From positions 806,001 through 870,000 of the forward strand of contig NZ_SRIF01000001.1 of assembly GCF_004681185.1 (NCBI RefSeq): DNA of 64,000 bases. Direction: 5' to 3'. The translations under genes and the position numbers were made by a program. The notes beneath the pieces are model-generated. The model was not told where the DNA came from. It searched no databases and saw nothing but the letters and a program-made list of their open reading frames with translations. Origin of the DNA: Haloarcula amylovorans (GTDB lineage: Archaea; Halobacteriota; Halobacteria; Halobacteriales; Haloarculaceae). Below, in pieces: positions 32,547 through 40,712 of this stretch (its first letter is position 1; each line of letters starts with the position of its first letter).

Positions 32547-32565
32547 GCCAAAGATGGCCAAAGAT
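32547..32565. promoter_or_regulatory. Tandem direct repeat upstream of copA
   Basis: GCCAAAGAT occurs at 32547-32555 and 32557-32565, 10 bp apart, i.e. one DNA turn. It lies in the 134-nt interval between the Lrp-TRASH regulator gene and the copA start. It may be part of the metal-responsive operator. Confidence 0.4.
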
Positions 32566-32596
32566 TTCGATTCAAATCTGCTGGCGTACTCGACCG

Positions 32597-33187
32597 CTAC
32601 GCCTCTTCCTTGAGCGTCTCGTACTGTTCCACGAAGCGGGCCTCACAGGAACCACAGCAGAAGTAGTAGCGGTCGTCGTCGAGCGTCGTGCGGACGCCCT
32701 CCTCGTCGACGGTGTTACCGCACTCGGCGCAGTCTGGCGCGAAGTCGGCGGTACCGAGGCCGGGCGTCCACTCGGTGTCGGCGACGAGTCGCACGTCGTA
32801 CTGCTGAACGTCCTCGAAGTCGAGATGCGAATCGAGGAAGCTCGACACCGCCGACTGGGGCACCGTTGCCGTCAGCGTCACGCGACTGTCGGCAGTTCGA
32901 AAGACGTGTTCGACCGCCTCGGCGTCGGCGAGCGCGTCGCGTATCGCGGCCGCACGGCCGGGCTTGGCGTCGATTTCGACCAGCACCGGGACGCCGGAGC
33001 GAAGGAGCGATCGGTCGACATCGACGGTGAACCCACGAATCACGCCCATCTCCATCAGGCGGTCGACGCGATCGGAGACGGCGGGTGCCGATAGATTGAC
33101 TTGTTCGGCGATGTCACTGAACGGGCGGCGCGCGTCCGCGAGCAAGAGTCTGAGTATCTCGCGGTCGGTATCGTCGAGTCCTCGCAT
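32597..33187 (-). CDS. Lrp/AsnC-type regulator with C-terminal TRASH metal-sensing domain (196 aa)
   Basis: The N-terminal HTH (about residues 1-60, DTDREILRLLLADARRPFSD) matches Lrp/AsnC regulators, followed by a ligand-binding-like alpha-beta part. The C-terminus (about 145-190) has CAEC then YYFCCGSCEARF, a Cys-rich TRASH-like metal-binding site. The Lrp-like HTH plus TRASH combination is known from archaeal copper regulators such as CopT/CopR. Proximity to copA suggests copper control. Confidence 0.85.
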   Translation of the reverse strand: MRGLDDTDREILRLLLADARRPFSDIAEQVNLSAPAVSDRVDRLMEMGVIRGFTVDVDRSLLRSGVPVLVEIDAKPGRAAAIRDALADAEAVEHVFRTADSRVTLTATVPQSAVSSFLDSHLDFEDVQQYDVRLVADTEWTPGLGTADFAPDCAECGNTVDEEGVRTTLDDDRYYFCCGSCEARFVEQYETLKEEA

Positions 33188-33229
33188 GTTCGGGAATCCT
33201 CACCGGAGGGTAATGAGTGTCCCCGTCGG

Positions 33230-33937
33230 TCAGAACGGGAGGCCAGCGGCGACGGCCCCCACGACCGTCTCCCAGACCGAGAAGCCGAACAGCACGCTCA
33301 TCGCAAAGTCGGCGGCGAAAAAGAGGAACAGTGCCGCCCCCGCGAAGTGGGCCTTCCGGAGGTCGAACGCGTGCGAGAAGCGATAGAAGAACAGCGCGTT
33401 CGCCATGCTCACGGGGATGATGGCGAGCATCTCCCCGGTCCAGATGGCCGTCGGGAACGCGGTGTACTGTGCGGCCAGCGTGATGGTGATGAGTTGGGTT
33501 TTATCGCCGAACTCGCCGAAGGCCATCATGGCGAAGATCGGGAGGAAGCCGCCCATCTTGTTGGGGACCTGCCAGTCGAGAATTGGTACGCGAACGTCCA
33601 GTTCGCCGCCGTCGGTCAGAACGCCGCTCGCGGGCTCGGTCTCGGTATCGTCCGCCGTTGGTGCCGTCTGGACCAGCAAGTACGCGAAGACGACGAACAG
33701 CGCCGCGGTCATGGCGTCTAAGTAGCTGCCAGGGAGCAGGCCGGTCACCGTCTGGCCGAGCCAGACTTCCAGCGCCGTCCAGCCGGCGAATGCAGCGCCC
33801 GCTGCGGCGACGACTGTGTACGGATTGAATCGAGTCGAGAGGCCCGCGATGATGAACTGGACCTTCTCACCCGGCAGGACCGCCAGTTGCGCGCCCGCGG
33901 CGACGAACACGACCGTCAGCCACGTCGCCTCGCTCAC
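33230..33937 (-). CDS. TMEM165/GDT1-family divalent cation transporter (235 aa)
   Basis: About six hydrophobic helices and the family acidic motif EFGDKTQ (MAFGEFGDKTQLI) are seen in the C-terminal half. The first copy is degenerate (LAVLPGEKVQFI). It begins at the stop of the DtxR-type regulator with a 4-nt overlap. The GDT1 family exports or exchanges Mn2+ or Ca2+. The pairing with a Mn/Fe-type regulator suggests a Mn2+ exporter. The start is ATG. Confidence 0.85.
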   Translation of the reverse strand: MSEATWLTVVFVAAGAQLAVLPGEKVQFIIAGLSTRFNPYTVVAAAGAAFAGWTALEVWLGQTVTGLLPGSYLDAMTAALFVVFAYLLVQTAPTADDTETEPASGVLTDGGELDVRVPILDWQVPNKMGGFLPIFAMMAFGEFGDKTQLITITLAAQYTAFPTAIWTGEMLAIIPVSMANALFFYRFSHAFDLRKAHFAGAALFLFFAADFAMSVLFGFSVWETVVGAVAAGLPF

Positions 33938-34623
33938 GTACCGCTCACCTCGGCGACTGCCTCGTCGTGGGCCCGGACCTGAATCGCGTCCGCGATGTGG
34001 TCCGGCAACGAAACCGTCTCGTCGCCCGCTAAGCTCACCGTCACCATGCCGATGGGTGCGACTTCCTCGACGACGAGTTCGGTACCGGGCGTGATACCGA
34101 CTTCGTCGAGGTAGGTCAGTTCCTCCGCGTCGCGGTCACGGACGCGGGCAACTTCGAGGCGCGCGCCCTCGCCGTGGTCGGCTAACACGGCGGCCGGAAC
34201 GTCGTCGATGGGTTCGAGTTGGTCGTTGGGAATCGGGTCACCGTGGGGGTCTACGTCGGGTTCGTCCAGTGCGGCGGCGACGCGTCGCTCGAACTCCTCG
34301 CTGATGTGGTGTTCGAGAATCTCGGCCTCCTCGTGGACCTCGGACCAGTCGTAGCCCAGTTTCTCGGTGAGGAACGTCTCCAGCAGGCGGTGATGGCGGA
34401 CGACCTCCAGCGCGACTGTCTCGCCCTCCGGCGTGAGGGTGACGCCCTTGTACTTCTCGCGTTCGAGCAGGTCGCGCTCTTCGAGCTTCTCGACCATACT
34501 CGTTGCCGTCGGCGGCGTCACGCCGACCGTCTCCGCGATGGTCGAGGTGGCCACCGGCGGGTCCCCTTCCCGTTCGAGGCGGTAGATTGCCTTCAGATAG
34601 TCCTCCATCTTCGCGCTCAACAT
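33934..34623 (-). CDS. DtxR/MntR-family metal-dependent regulator (229 aa)
   Basis: An N-terminal winged HTH (about residues 4-65, MEDYLKAIYRLEREG and TSMVEKLEERDLL) is followed by a metal-binding dimerisation domain with HH residues (VVRHHRLLETFL, ILEHHISEEF) and a C-terminal SH3/FeoA-like domain (about 170-225). It probably represses or activates the overlapping GDT1-type gene in response to Mn2+ or Fe2+. Confidence 0.88.
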   Translation of the reverse strand: MLSAKMEDYLKAIYRLEREGDPPVATSTIAETVGVTPPTATSMVEKLEERDLLEREKYKGVTLTPEGETVALEVVRHHRLLETFLTEKLGYDWSEVHEEAEILEHHISEEFERRVAAALDEPDVDPHGDPIPNDQLEPIDDVPAAVLADHGEGARLEVARVRDRDAEELTYLDEVGITPGTELVVEEVAPIGMVTVSLAGDETVSLPDHIADAIQVRAHDEAVAEVSGT

Positions 34624-34687
34624 ACGCAGTTTTAGACGAGTCTAACACAAAAGGTTGCTGCCAGCTAACCACAAGTTTTGCGGAGAG

Positions 34688-34849
34688 CTACCACCGTTTC
34701 TCGTCCTCGGCGCGGTACGTCTGGCGGCGGGTCCGGGTCAGCAGCCAGAGTAACAGGTAGCCGATCGCGCCGAGGGCGAACACCGTCGCCGGGATGAGAA
34801 ATGGGCCGAACGTCCGCACCAGTAAGTCGAGTCCCGACGTAACGGCCAT
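34688..34849 (-). CDS. Small single-pass membrane protein (53 aa)
   Basis: The protein begins MAVTSGLDLLVRTFG and is mostly one hydrophobic helix (about residues 18-36, PATVFALGAIGYLLLWLL), followed by a basic and acidic tail. It is divergent from the hydrolase gene with a short shared promoter interval. The function is unknown. Confidence 0.55.
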   Translation of the reverse strand: MAVTSGLDLLVRTFGPFLIPATVFALGAIGYLLLWLLTRTRRQTYRAEDEKRW

Positions 34850-34935
34850 GCGCTGGCTTGGGACGCCCGACGGATAAACGACGAGGATACCGATCACTCG
34901 GCAGGTACAAGCCATCGGCGGCCGAACGCCGCGCC

Positions 34936-35436
34936 ATGTACCGACCGGGTCACTACGGCGCGGCGCTCCTCGTCTATGCGCCGCTGGGATTCGCGCTCCT
35001 GTCGTTCGACTTCCCCGGTCTCGCGGTGCTCGGCGGGGCGCTCTCGCTCGCTCTCGCACCGATACCGGACTTCGACCAGCGAATTCCGCTAATCAGGCAC
35101 CGCGGCGTGACCCACACAGTCCTCTTCGCTCTCGTCGTCGGCGGCGTTCTCGGTGCCGTCGGGTGGGCCGCGGGCACCGCGACCGACGCCGAGATGGCGA
35201 CGCGACTCGCGGCGTTCGGCGTCGTCGTCGGCACCACGACCATCCTCTCGCATCTGCTCGCCGACGTCATCACACCGATGGGAATAACTCCGTTCTGGCC
35301 GCTGTCGCGGACGAATTACACACTTCGTCTCGCTCGTGCGGACAACGTGATAGCGAACTACCTGTTGCTCGCACTCGGCGTGTTCGCAGTGGCAGTCGTC
35401 GTCTCCGTCTCGCACCCGTCGCTGTTGCCCGCTTAG
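34936..35436 (+). CDS. YdjM-like membrane-bound metal-dependent hydrolase (166 aa)
   Basis: I chose the ATG at 34936 (MYRPGHYGAALLVYAPLGFA). There are four to five hydrophobic segments. Metal-ligand motifs DFD (IPDFDQRIPLI), HRGVTHT and HLLADVITPMG match the YdjM/LexA-binding-associated hydrolase family. The stop overlaps the convergent MTH865 gene. It is probably a membrane hydrolase with an unknown substrate. Confidence 0.8.
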   Translation: MYRPGHYGAALLVYAPLGFALLSFDFPGLAVLGGALSLALAPIPDFDQRIPLIRHRGVTHTVLFALVVGGVLGAVGWAAGTATDAEMATRLAAFGVVVGTTTILSHLLADVITPMGITPFWPLSRTNYTLRLARADNVIANYLLLALGVFAVAVVVSVSHPSLLPA

Positions 35437-35681
35437 ATGAGGTCGCGGCTCTCCAGGGACTCCATCACGTCGTCGACGAGCGAATCGACGTTCTCGTAGG
35501 GGAAGTCGCCGTCGAGTTTCGTGTTGAGTTCCATCGCCGTCATCGAGAAGTCGTCCGACTCGAACTTCGTCGAGGGGCCGTTCGGCAACGCCGGAATCAG
35601 CCCCATGGGGCTGGAAATCGGGTAATCTGCGTCTTCGAACGCCTCGGTGAACTGCTCGCGGAGTTCGTCTCTGTCGACCAT
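35433..35681 (-). CDS. MTH865-family small protein (82 aa)
   Basis: I chose the ATG at 35681 (MVDRDELREQFTEAFEDADYP). The sequence features (PMGLIPALPNGPSTKFESDD) and its size fit the MTH865-like family of small helical archaeal proteins. Its stop overlaps that of the convergent hydrolase gene by 4 bases. The function is unknown. Confidence 0.75.
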   Translation of the reverse strand: MVDRDELREQFTEAFEDADYPISSPMGLIPALPNGPSTKFESDDFSMTAMELNTKLDGDFPYENVDSLVDDVMESLESRDLI

Positions 35682-35802
35682 AATCGTTTGACCCATTGTA
35701 CAAGCCGTTTCATAAAGGGTTCGACATCGGTACACTTTCCCGTTGTTCTGAGTTTATTCGAAGGCGGCGAACCTTCTTGCTCGTCGATATCCTCCCTCGC
35801 GT

Positions 35803-37122
35803 ATGGACGGCCCTACTCGTCGTCGGTTCCTCGCCGGTAGCGGTCTCGCTCTCAGTGGACTCGCCGGGTGTACTGGTCCCAGGACCGATACTGGCGACTC
35901 GACGACGCCGACACAGACGCCGGACGCCTCGCTGTCGGCCCTCGAACTCGGTGTCGACTCCGTGGCCTCGGGATTCACTGCGCCGGTAGATGTCGTCGCG
36001 CCGCGCACCGACGAGTACTTCGTCGTGGACCAGGCGGGACAGGTAGCCTATCTCGGCCCGGACGCCGACGAACCGACTATGGCGCTCGACATCACCGACC
36101 GAATGGTCGACGTGAGCGGCTACGACGAACGGGGACTCCTCGGGCTGGCCCTCCATCCCTCCTACGACGGGTCGGGACGCGCGTTCGTCCGGTACAGCGC
36201 ACCCCGGCGGGATGGGACGCCGGAGAACTACTCGCACACGTTCGTCCTCTCGGAGTTCGCCGTCGCTGACGGGACGCTCAACCCCGAGAGTGAGCGGCCG
36301 ATTCTGGAGATTCCGGAGCCCCAGTCCAACCACAACGCCGGGTCGGTCGCGTTCGGGCCAGACGGCTTCCTCTACGTGGGCGTCGGCGACGGCGGCGGAG
36401 GCGGTGACGTCGGGACCGGTCACGTTACGGACTGGTACGACGCCGTCGACGGCGGCAACGGGCAGGATATCACCGAGAACCTGCTGGGGAGCATCCTCCG
36501 AATCGACGTGGACAGCGAGGGCGAGGACGGCCAGCCCTACGCCATCCCGGACGACAACCCGCTGGTCGGCCAGTCGGGACTCGACGAGCAGTTCGCGTGG
36601 GGCTTTCGGAACCCGTGGCGCTTTTCCTTTAGCCCGGATGGAACGTTCTTCGTCGCCGACGTGGGCCAGTCGCGCTACGAGGAAGTCGACATCGTCGAAG
36701 CCGGCGGCAACTACGGCTGGAACGTCCGCGAGGGCCGGAGCTGTTATCAGGCCGAGGAGTGCCCGTCAGAGACGCCCGACGGGACGCCCTTACAGGACCC
36801 GATCATCCAGTACCCACACGACGGTGGTGCGGTGTCGGGCATCTCCGTCATCGGCGGCTATCTGTACGACGGCGAAGCTATCCCGGCGCTCACTGGACGC
36901 TACGTCTTCGCCGACTGGCGAGCGAACGGCGACCTGTTCGTCGGTACTGACACCGACGAGTCGCGGTGGTCGGTGACGGCGGTGCCGGTCACAGACGGCG
37001 GGATGGGCTCGAATGTCCTCTCCTTTGGCCGGACACAGAGCGGTGAAATCCTCGTCTGTTCGACGGACGAGGGCGGTCTCTCGGGGTCCACCGGCGCGGT
37101 CCATCGGCTACGGGAAGCCTGA
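35803..37122 (+). CDS. Secreted PQQ-dependent sugar dehydrogenase-like lipoprotein (439 aa)
   Basis: The N-terminus has a Tat signal, RRRFLAGSGLALS, and a lipobox LAGC (Cys about 22), then a Thr-rich linker. The remainder matches the soluble glucose/sorbosone dehydrogenase beta-propeller: GLLGLALHPSYDGSGRAF, NHNAGSVAFGPDGFLYVGVG, FAWGFRNPWRFSF and VDIVEAGGNYGWNV. It acts outside the membrane, oxidising sugars with PQQ if available. It is transcribed alone. Confidence 0.88.
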   Translation: MDGPTRRRFLAGSGLALSGLAGCTGPRTDTGDSTTPTQTPDASLSALELGVDSVASGFTAPVDVVAPRTDEYFVVDQAGQVAYLGPDADEPTMALDITDRMVDVSGYDERGLLGLALHPSYDGSGRAFVRYSAPRRDGTPENYSHTFVLSEFAVADGTLNPESERPILEIPEPQSNHNAGSVAFGPDGFLYVGVGDGGGGGDVGTGHVTDWYDAVDGGNGQDITENLLGSILRIDVDSEGEDGQPYAIPDDNPLVGQSGLDEQFAWGFRNPWRFSFSPDGTFFVADVGQSRYEEVDIVEAGGNYGWNVREGRSCYQAEECPSETPDGTPLQDPIIQYPHDGGAVSGISVIGGYLYDGEAIPALTGRYVFADWRANGDLFVGTDTDESRWSVTAVPVTDGGMGSNVLSFGRTQSGEILVCSTDEGGLSGSTGAVHRLREA

Positions 37123-37158
37123 GAACGGGAGAACCGCGGGAGGGTGACGGCGACCGGG

Positions 37159-37326
37159 TCAGCGCGACCGCTGATCGTCGTCGGTGTCGCGCCGCGCCAG
37201 CCGCTCGGCCGACTCGCGGTCGGTCTCAACCCGTTGCTCGCCCTCGCTACGCACCAGCAAGAACAGCGCGAGCGGTGCGGCGAGCGCGAGAGCCAGGAAG
37301 ACGAGCACGACCAGTCCGGTCACCAT
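37159..37326 (-). CDS. Small single-helix membrane protein (55 aa)
   Basis: The sequence begins MVTGLVVLVFLALALAAPLA, giving one transmembrane helix (about residues 4-26) with a charged cytoplasmic tail. It lies next to the zinc-ribbon gene (same strand, 1-nt gap), so it may be co-transcribed. The function is unknown. Confidence 0.6.
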   Translation of the reverse strand: MVTGLVVLVFLALALAAPLALFLLVRSEGEQRVETDRESAERLARRDTDDDQRSR

Positions 37327-37327
37327 C

Positions 37328-37561
37328 CTAGCCGAGGAAGATGTCGGCGAGGTCGCTCGCCGCCGACCCAGTGTCTCGGTACAGTTCCGAGTAGCCGCAG
37401 TTCGTACACGAGACGACGCGGAACTCGTTGGTCTGGACGTCGAACATCTTCGAGATGCCGCCGCCGGTCGTGGATATTCGGCCGACGTCGGTGCCGGTGT
37501 GACCGCACTTCGGGCAACCACTGTCGCTATCGCTGTCGTCGGAGGGTGTGTTGGGGACCAT
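37328..37561 (-). CDS. Small zinc-ribbon protein (77 aa)
   Basis: Two CxxC pairs, CPKC (about residues 16-19) and CTNC (about 52-55), define a zinc ribbon. A hydrophobic patch (EFRVVSC) and a Ser/Asp-rich start are present. Such small proteins often bind nucleic acids or partner proteins. It may form an operon with the 55-aa membrane protein. Confidence 0.7.
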   Translation of the reverse strand: MVPNTPSDDSDSDSGCPKCGHTGTDVGRISTTGGGISKMFDVQTNEFRVVSCTNCGYSELYRDTGSAASDLADIFLG

Positions 37562-37632
37562 GCACCTCCGAATTCGCGTGGCCCCCTTACAAATCTATTC
37601 CCGCCGTGAGGCCCGCTCTCAGTCGGTGGACA

Positions 37633-38223
37633 TCAGTCGTCGGCGGCGACCGGTTTGCCGTGGCTCACCTCGTCGCCGAGTACGTCCATGAACTGGGCGA
37701 CCCATTCGGGGTGGTCGGGCCAAGCCTGACCGGTGACGAGGTTCCGGTCGGTGACGACGCCGTCGACCCACGAACAGCCCGCGGCCTCGCACTCGGCGCG
37801 ACAGGCCGGGTACGATGTCATCTCGTAACCGTCTAGCACGTCGGCGGCGGCGAGAATCTGCGGGCCGTGACAGAGCGCCGCGACGGGCTTGTCTGCCTCG
37901 AAGAAGTGCTGGACCGCCTCGATGACTTCGTCGTGGGTCCGCAGGTACTCCGGGGCGCGGCCACCGGGGACGACGAGGGCGTCGTAGTCACTCGGCGTCA
38001 CGTCGGCCATCGTCGCGTTCAGTTCGAAGTTGTGGCCGCGGCTCTCCATGTACGTCTGGTCGCCGCGGAAGTCGTGGATCGCTGTCTTGATCGTATCGCC
38101 GGCTTCCTTCTGCGGACAGACGGCGTCTACCTCGTGGCCCACTGTCTGCAGCGTCTGGTACGGGACCATTATCTCGTAGTCTTCGCCGAAGTCGCCGACG
38201 ATCATGAGGATGTCTTTGCCCAT
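37633..38223 (-). CDS. DJ-1/PfpI-family protein (196 aa)
   Basis: I chose the ATG at 38223 (MGKDILMIVGDFGEDYEIM). The catalytic elbow ALCHGPQ carries the nucleophilic Cys, with VVPGGRAPEYLR at the strand before it. The family includes glyoxalase III, deglycase and protease-like members, which cannot be told apart here. It is cytoplasmic and transcribed alone. Confidence 0.88.
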   Translation of the reverse strand: MGKDILMIVGDFGEDYEIMVPYQTLQTVGHEVDAVCPQKEAGDTIKTAIHDFRGDQTYMESRGHNFELNATMADVTPSDYDALVVPGGRAPEYLRTHDEVIEAVQHFFEADKPVAALCHGPQILAAADVLDGYEMTSYPACRAECEAAGCSWVDGVVTDRNLVTGQAWPDHPEWVAQFMDVLGDEVSHGKPVAADD

Positions 38224-38312
38224 AGGTATCACCACACGGAGCTACGACCGGCGGCGGCATAAAGGCGTAGGCCAGCCAACAGGAACGCTGTAAGGGACGA
38301 CGCTCGTCTGTG

Positions 38313-39110
38313 TCAGCAGACAGCGTCGAGGACCCTATCCACGTCGGCCAGCGAATCGAGAACGTAGTCGGGGATCACGTCGCTCTGTTCGAGGGTCGCG
38401 TCGTCGGTGACGCCCGAGCGAACCAGCGCTGTCGTCATCCCCGCGCGCTCGCCCATCTGGATGTCCGTGTCCAGTCGGTCGCCGACGACCAGACAGTCCG
38501 CGGGGGCGCAACCGACCCGGTCCAGCGCCGCGTCGACGGCCACCGACGAGGGCTTGCCGAGGATACGGTCGGGGTCGCGTTCGACGACGCCTGCGATGGC
38601 CCGAAGTATCGCACCGGACCCCGGTATCGGGTTCCCGTCAGCGTCGGGAAACGTCCGGTCGGGGTCAGTTCCGAGGAACGTGGTGTCGTCGCTGAGGACC
38701 CGCAGTGCGTCGTGCATGTCCCGATAGTGAAACTCGTCGGTCCACGAGCCGAGCAACACGTCCACCGCGCCGGAGTCGGGTTCGGTCACCAGTTCAGCAC
38801 GGGTGGCCCGAACGCGCTCGCGGAGCGACGGCGACCCGACGACGAAGACGCCGTCTCCGCCGTGGTACTCGTCCAGGTACTCCCGCGTGACGGACGCCGA
38901 CGAACAGGCCTCCCCCTCGTGGGCATCGACGCCGAGCGACTGGAGGCGTTCGACGTACTCTGCGCCGTCGTGGAGCGGGTTGTTCGAGAAGAAGCAGACC
39001 GAGAGGTCACGGTCGCGGATGCGGGAGACGGCGTCGGCCGCCCCGGGCAGCAGGTTGTCGTCGTGGTATATCGTCCCGTCGAGGTCCAGAATCACGCCCC
39101 GGAGTGTCAT
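38313..39110 (-). CDS. HAD-superfamily IIA (NagD-like) phosphatase (265 aa)
   Basis: I chose the ATG at 39110 (MTLRGVILDLDGTIYHDDN). HAD motif I is DLDGT and motif II is FSNNPLHD. Motif III/IV is LGKPSSVAVDAAL with VVGDRLDTDI. The cap domain type is IIA. Substrates of the family include glycerol or nucleoside phosphates. It is a single gene. Confidence 0.88.
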   Translation of the reverse strand: MTLRGVILDLDGTIYHDDNLLPGAADAVSRIRDRDLSVCFFSNNPLHDGAEYVERLQSLGVDAHEGEACSSASVTREYLDEYHGGDGVFVVGSPSLRERVRATRAELVTEPDSGAVDVLLGSWTDEFHYRDMHDALRVLSDDTTFLGTDPDRTFPDADGNPIPGSGAILRAIAGVVERDPDRILGKPSSVAVDAALDRVGCAPADCLVVGDRLDTDIQMGERAGMTTALVRSGVTDDATLEQSDVIPDYVLDSLADVDRVLDAVC

Positions 39111-39230
39111 CGGTCGGTGTAGGGAGTCGAGACGCAAAAACCCCGTCTCATACGGACTGCTGTCGCTATTTCCCAGACCGACCGCACGACATCGCGCGGT
39201 CGATCCGGTACCGAACTGCAGCAGTCCGTC

Positions 39231-40643
39231 TCAGTCGGCCAACTCGACGCCGGTGAACTCGAAGCGCGCGCCGCCGCTCTCGCTCTCGGTTAAACCGACA
39301 GACCACCCATGGGCCTGTGCGACCTGCCAGACAATAGCGAGACCGATGCCGGTGCCGTCGCCGGAGGATTCCCCCATCTCGAAGACGTTCTCCGACGTGC
39401 TGATGCCGACGCCGTCGTCTTCGACGTAGAAGCCACACGGGAGCGAACCGACTTCGATGGCGACCGATTCGTCGTTGTGCTCGACGCCGTCGTCTGACCC
39501 CGCCCGACTGCTCGTCGAACCGTGTTCCACACTGTTCCGGAACAGGTTGGTAAAAAGGTCGTGGACGCGAGTCGCGTCGGCAAGGATGGTCGCGTCAGCC
39601 GTCACCGAGAGCGTCGCGTCGCCGGTCTCGACCCACGCCCACGCCTCCGTGGCCAGCGCTTCGACGGTCACGCGTTCCGGGTCGTCGACGGTGCGCCCCT
39701 CACGGGCCAGCGTCAGCACGTCCTCGATTATCTCGCTCATCCGAGTGAGCGACCGATCCACTTTCGCCAGTAAGTCCGTTTCCGTCTCGTCGCGCGGTTC
39801 CAGCAGCTCCACCGCGCTCTGGGCGACGTTAAGCGGGTTCCGGAGGTCGTGGCTAACGACGCTCGCGAACTCCTCCAGTCGCTCGTTCTGTCGCTCCAGT
39901 TCCCGTTCGCGGGCGACGCGTTCGGTCACGTCGCGCTCGACGAGTTGGACGGTGTCTCGCTGGCGGTGGCTCTCGACGGGGACGAACTGGGTCTGGTAGT
40001 GTCGACCACTCACCGAGTCCTCCAACTCTTGCGTCTCGCCGGTTTCGACCGCCTGTCTGACCGCGGCGACTCTGCGCCGGGCCGCCGTCGGGTCCATCAC
40101 GTCGGTCAGGTGCTCGCCGACCAGCGAGTCGGTGTCCCGGTCCAGACGGGCAGCCATCGCTCGGTTCGAAGAGAGAATCGTCCCGTCGGTCGCCACCTGC
40201 ACGATGCCGTCGGGGGAGTTCTCGACCAGCGACTCGAACTTCCGACGGGTTCGGTCCTGTCCGACGACGCTCTCGATGCGGTTGGCCAGTCGGCCGTACT
40301 GCTTGTCCTCGACGACTTCGAGTTTGAGGAGGTAATCGGCCACCCCGGCGGCGATGGCGGCGCTGGCCGTCTCCTCGTCGCCTCGGCCGGTCAGAAGGAT
40401 GAAGGGTAACGTGGGATCGTCCTCCCGGATTGCTCGTAGCAACGTCAGCCCGTCCATCTCGGGCATTTCGTAGTCACTGACGACGCAGTCGAACTCCTCG
40501 TCGGCCAGTCGAGAGAGTGCGTCCGTCCCGCTGTGCTCGGCGACGGCCTCCATGTCGTGCTCCTCGGTTAGCGTCTCAGCTGTCATCTGTGCGAAGAACT
40601 CGCTGTCGTCGACGACCAGTGTCCTGATTGTATCCGCTGCCAT
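39231..40643 (-). CDS. Receiver-PAS-histidine kinase hybrid (470 aa)
   Basis: An N-terminal receiver domain has VVDDSEFF and the phospho-Asp in SDYEMPEMDG (D57). A PAS domain lies at about residues 137-240. The HisKA box is VVSHDLRNPLNV (His about residue 265), followed by a HATPase with DDGVGISTS and GTGIGLAIV. It is typical of haloarchaeal bat-like sensor kinases. The input and partner are unknown. Confidence 0.88.
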   Translation of the reverse strand: MAADTIRTLVVDDSEFFAQMTAETLTEEHDMEAVAEHSGTDALSRLADEEFDCVVSDYEMPEMDGLTLLRAIREDDPTLPFILLTGRGDEETASAAIAAGVADYLLKLEVVEDKQYGRLANRIESVVGQDRTRRKFESLVENSPDGIVQVATDGTILSSNRAMAARLDRDTDSLVGEHLTDVMDPTAARRRVAAVRQAVETGETQELEDSVSGRHYQTQFVPVESHRQRDTVQLVERDVTERVARERELERQNERLEEFASVVSHDLRNPLNVAQSAVELLEPRDETETDLLAKVDRSLTRMSEIIEDVLTLAREGRTVDDPERVTVEALATEAWAWVETGDATLSVTADATILADATRVHDLFTNLFRNSVEHGSTSSRAGSDDGVEHNDESVAIEVGSLPCGFYVEDDGVGISTSENVFEMGESSGDGTGIGLAIVWQVAQAHGWSVGLTESESGGARFEFTGVELAD

Positions 40644-40712
40644 CGTGGCTCGTACTTTCGCCTAGAGAACGCTTCGTTACTTATAGTTAGAGGTCGGAAA
40701 TATGTGAGAAAA

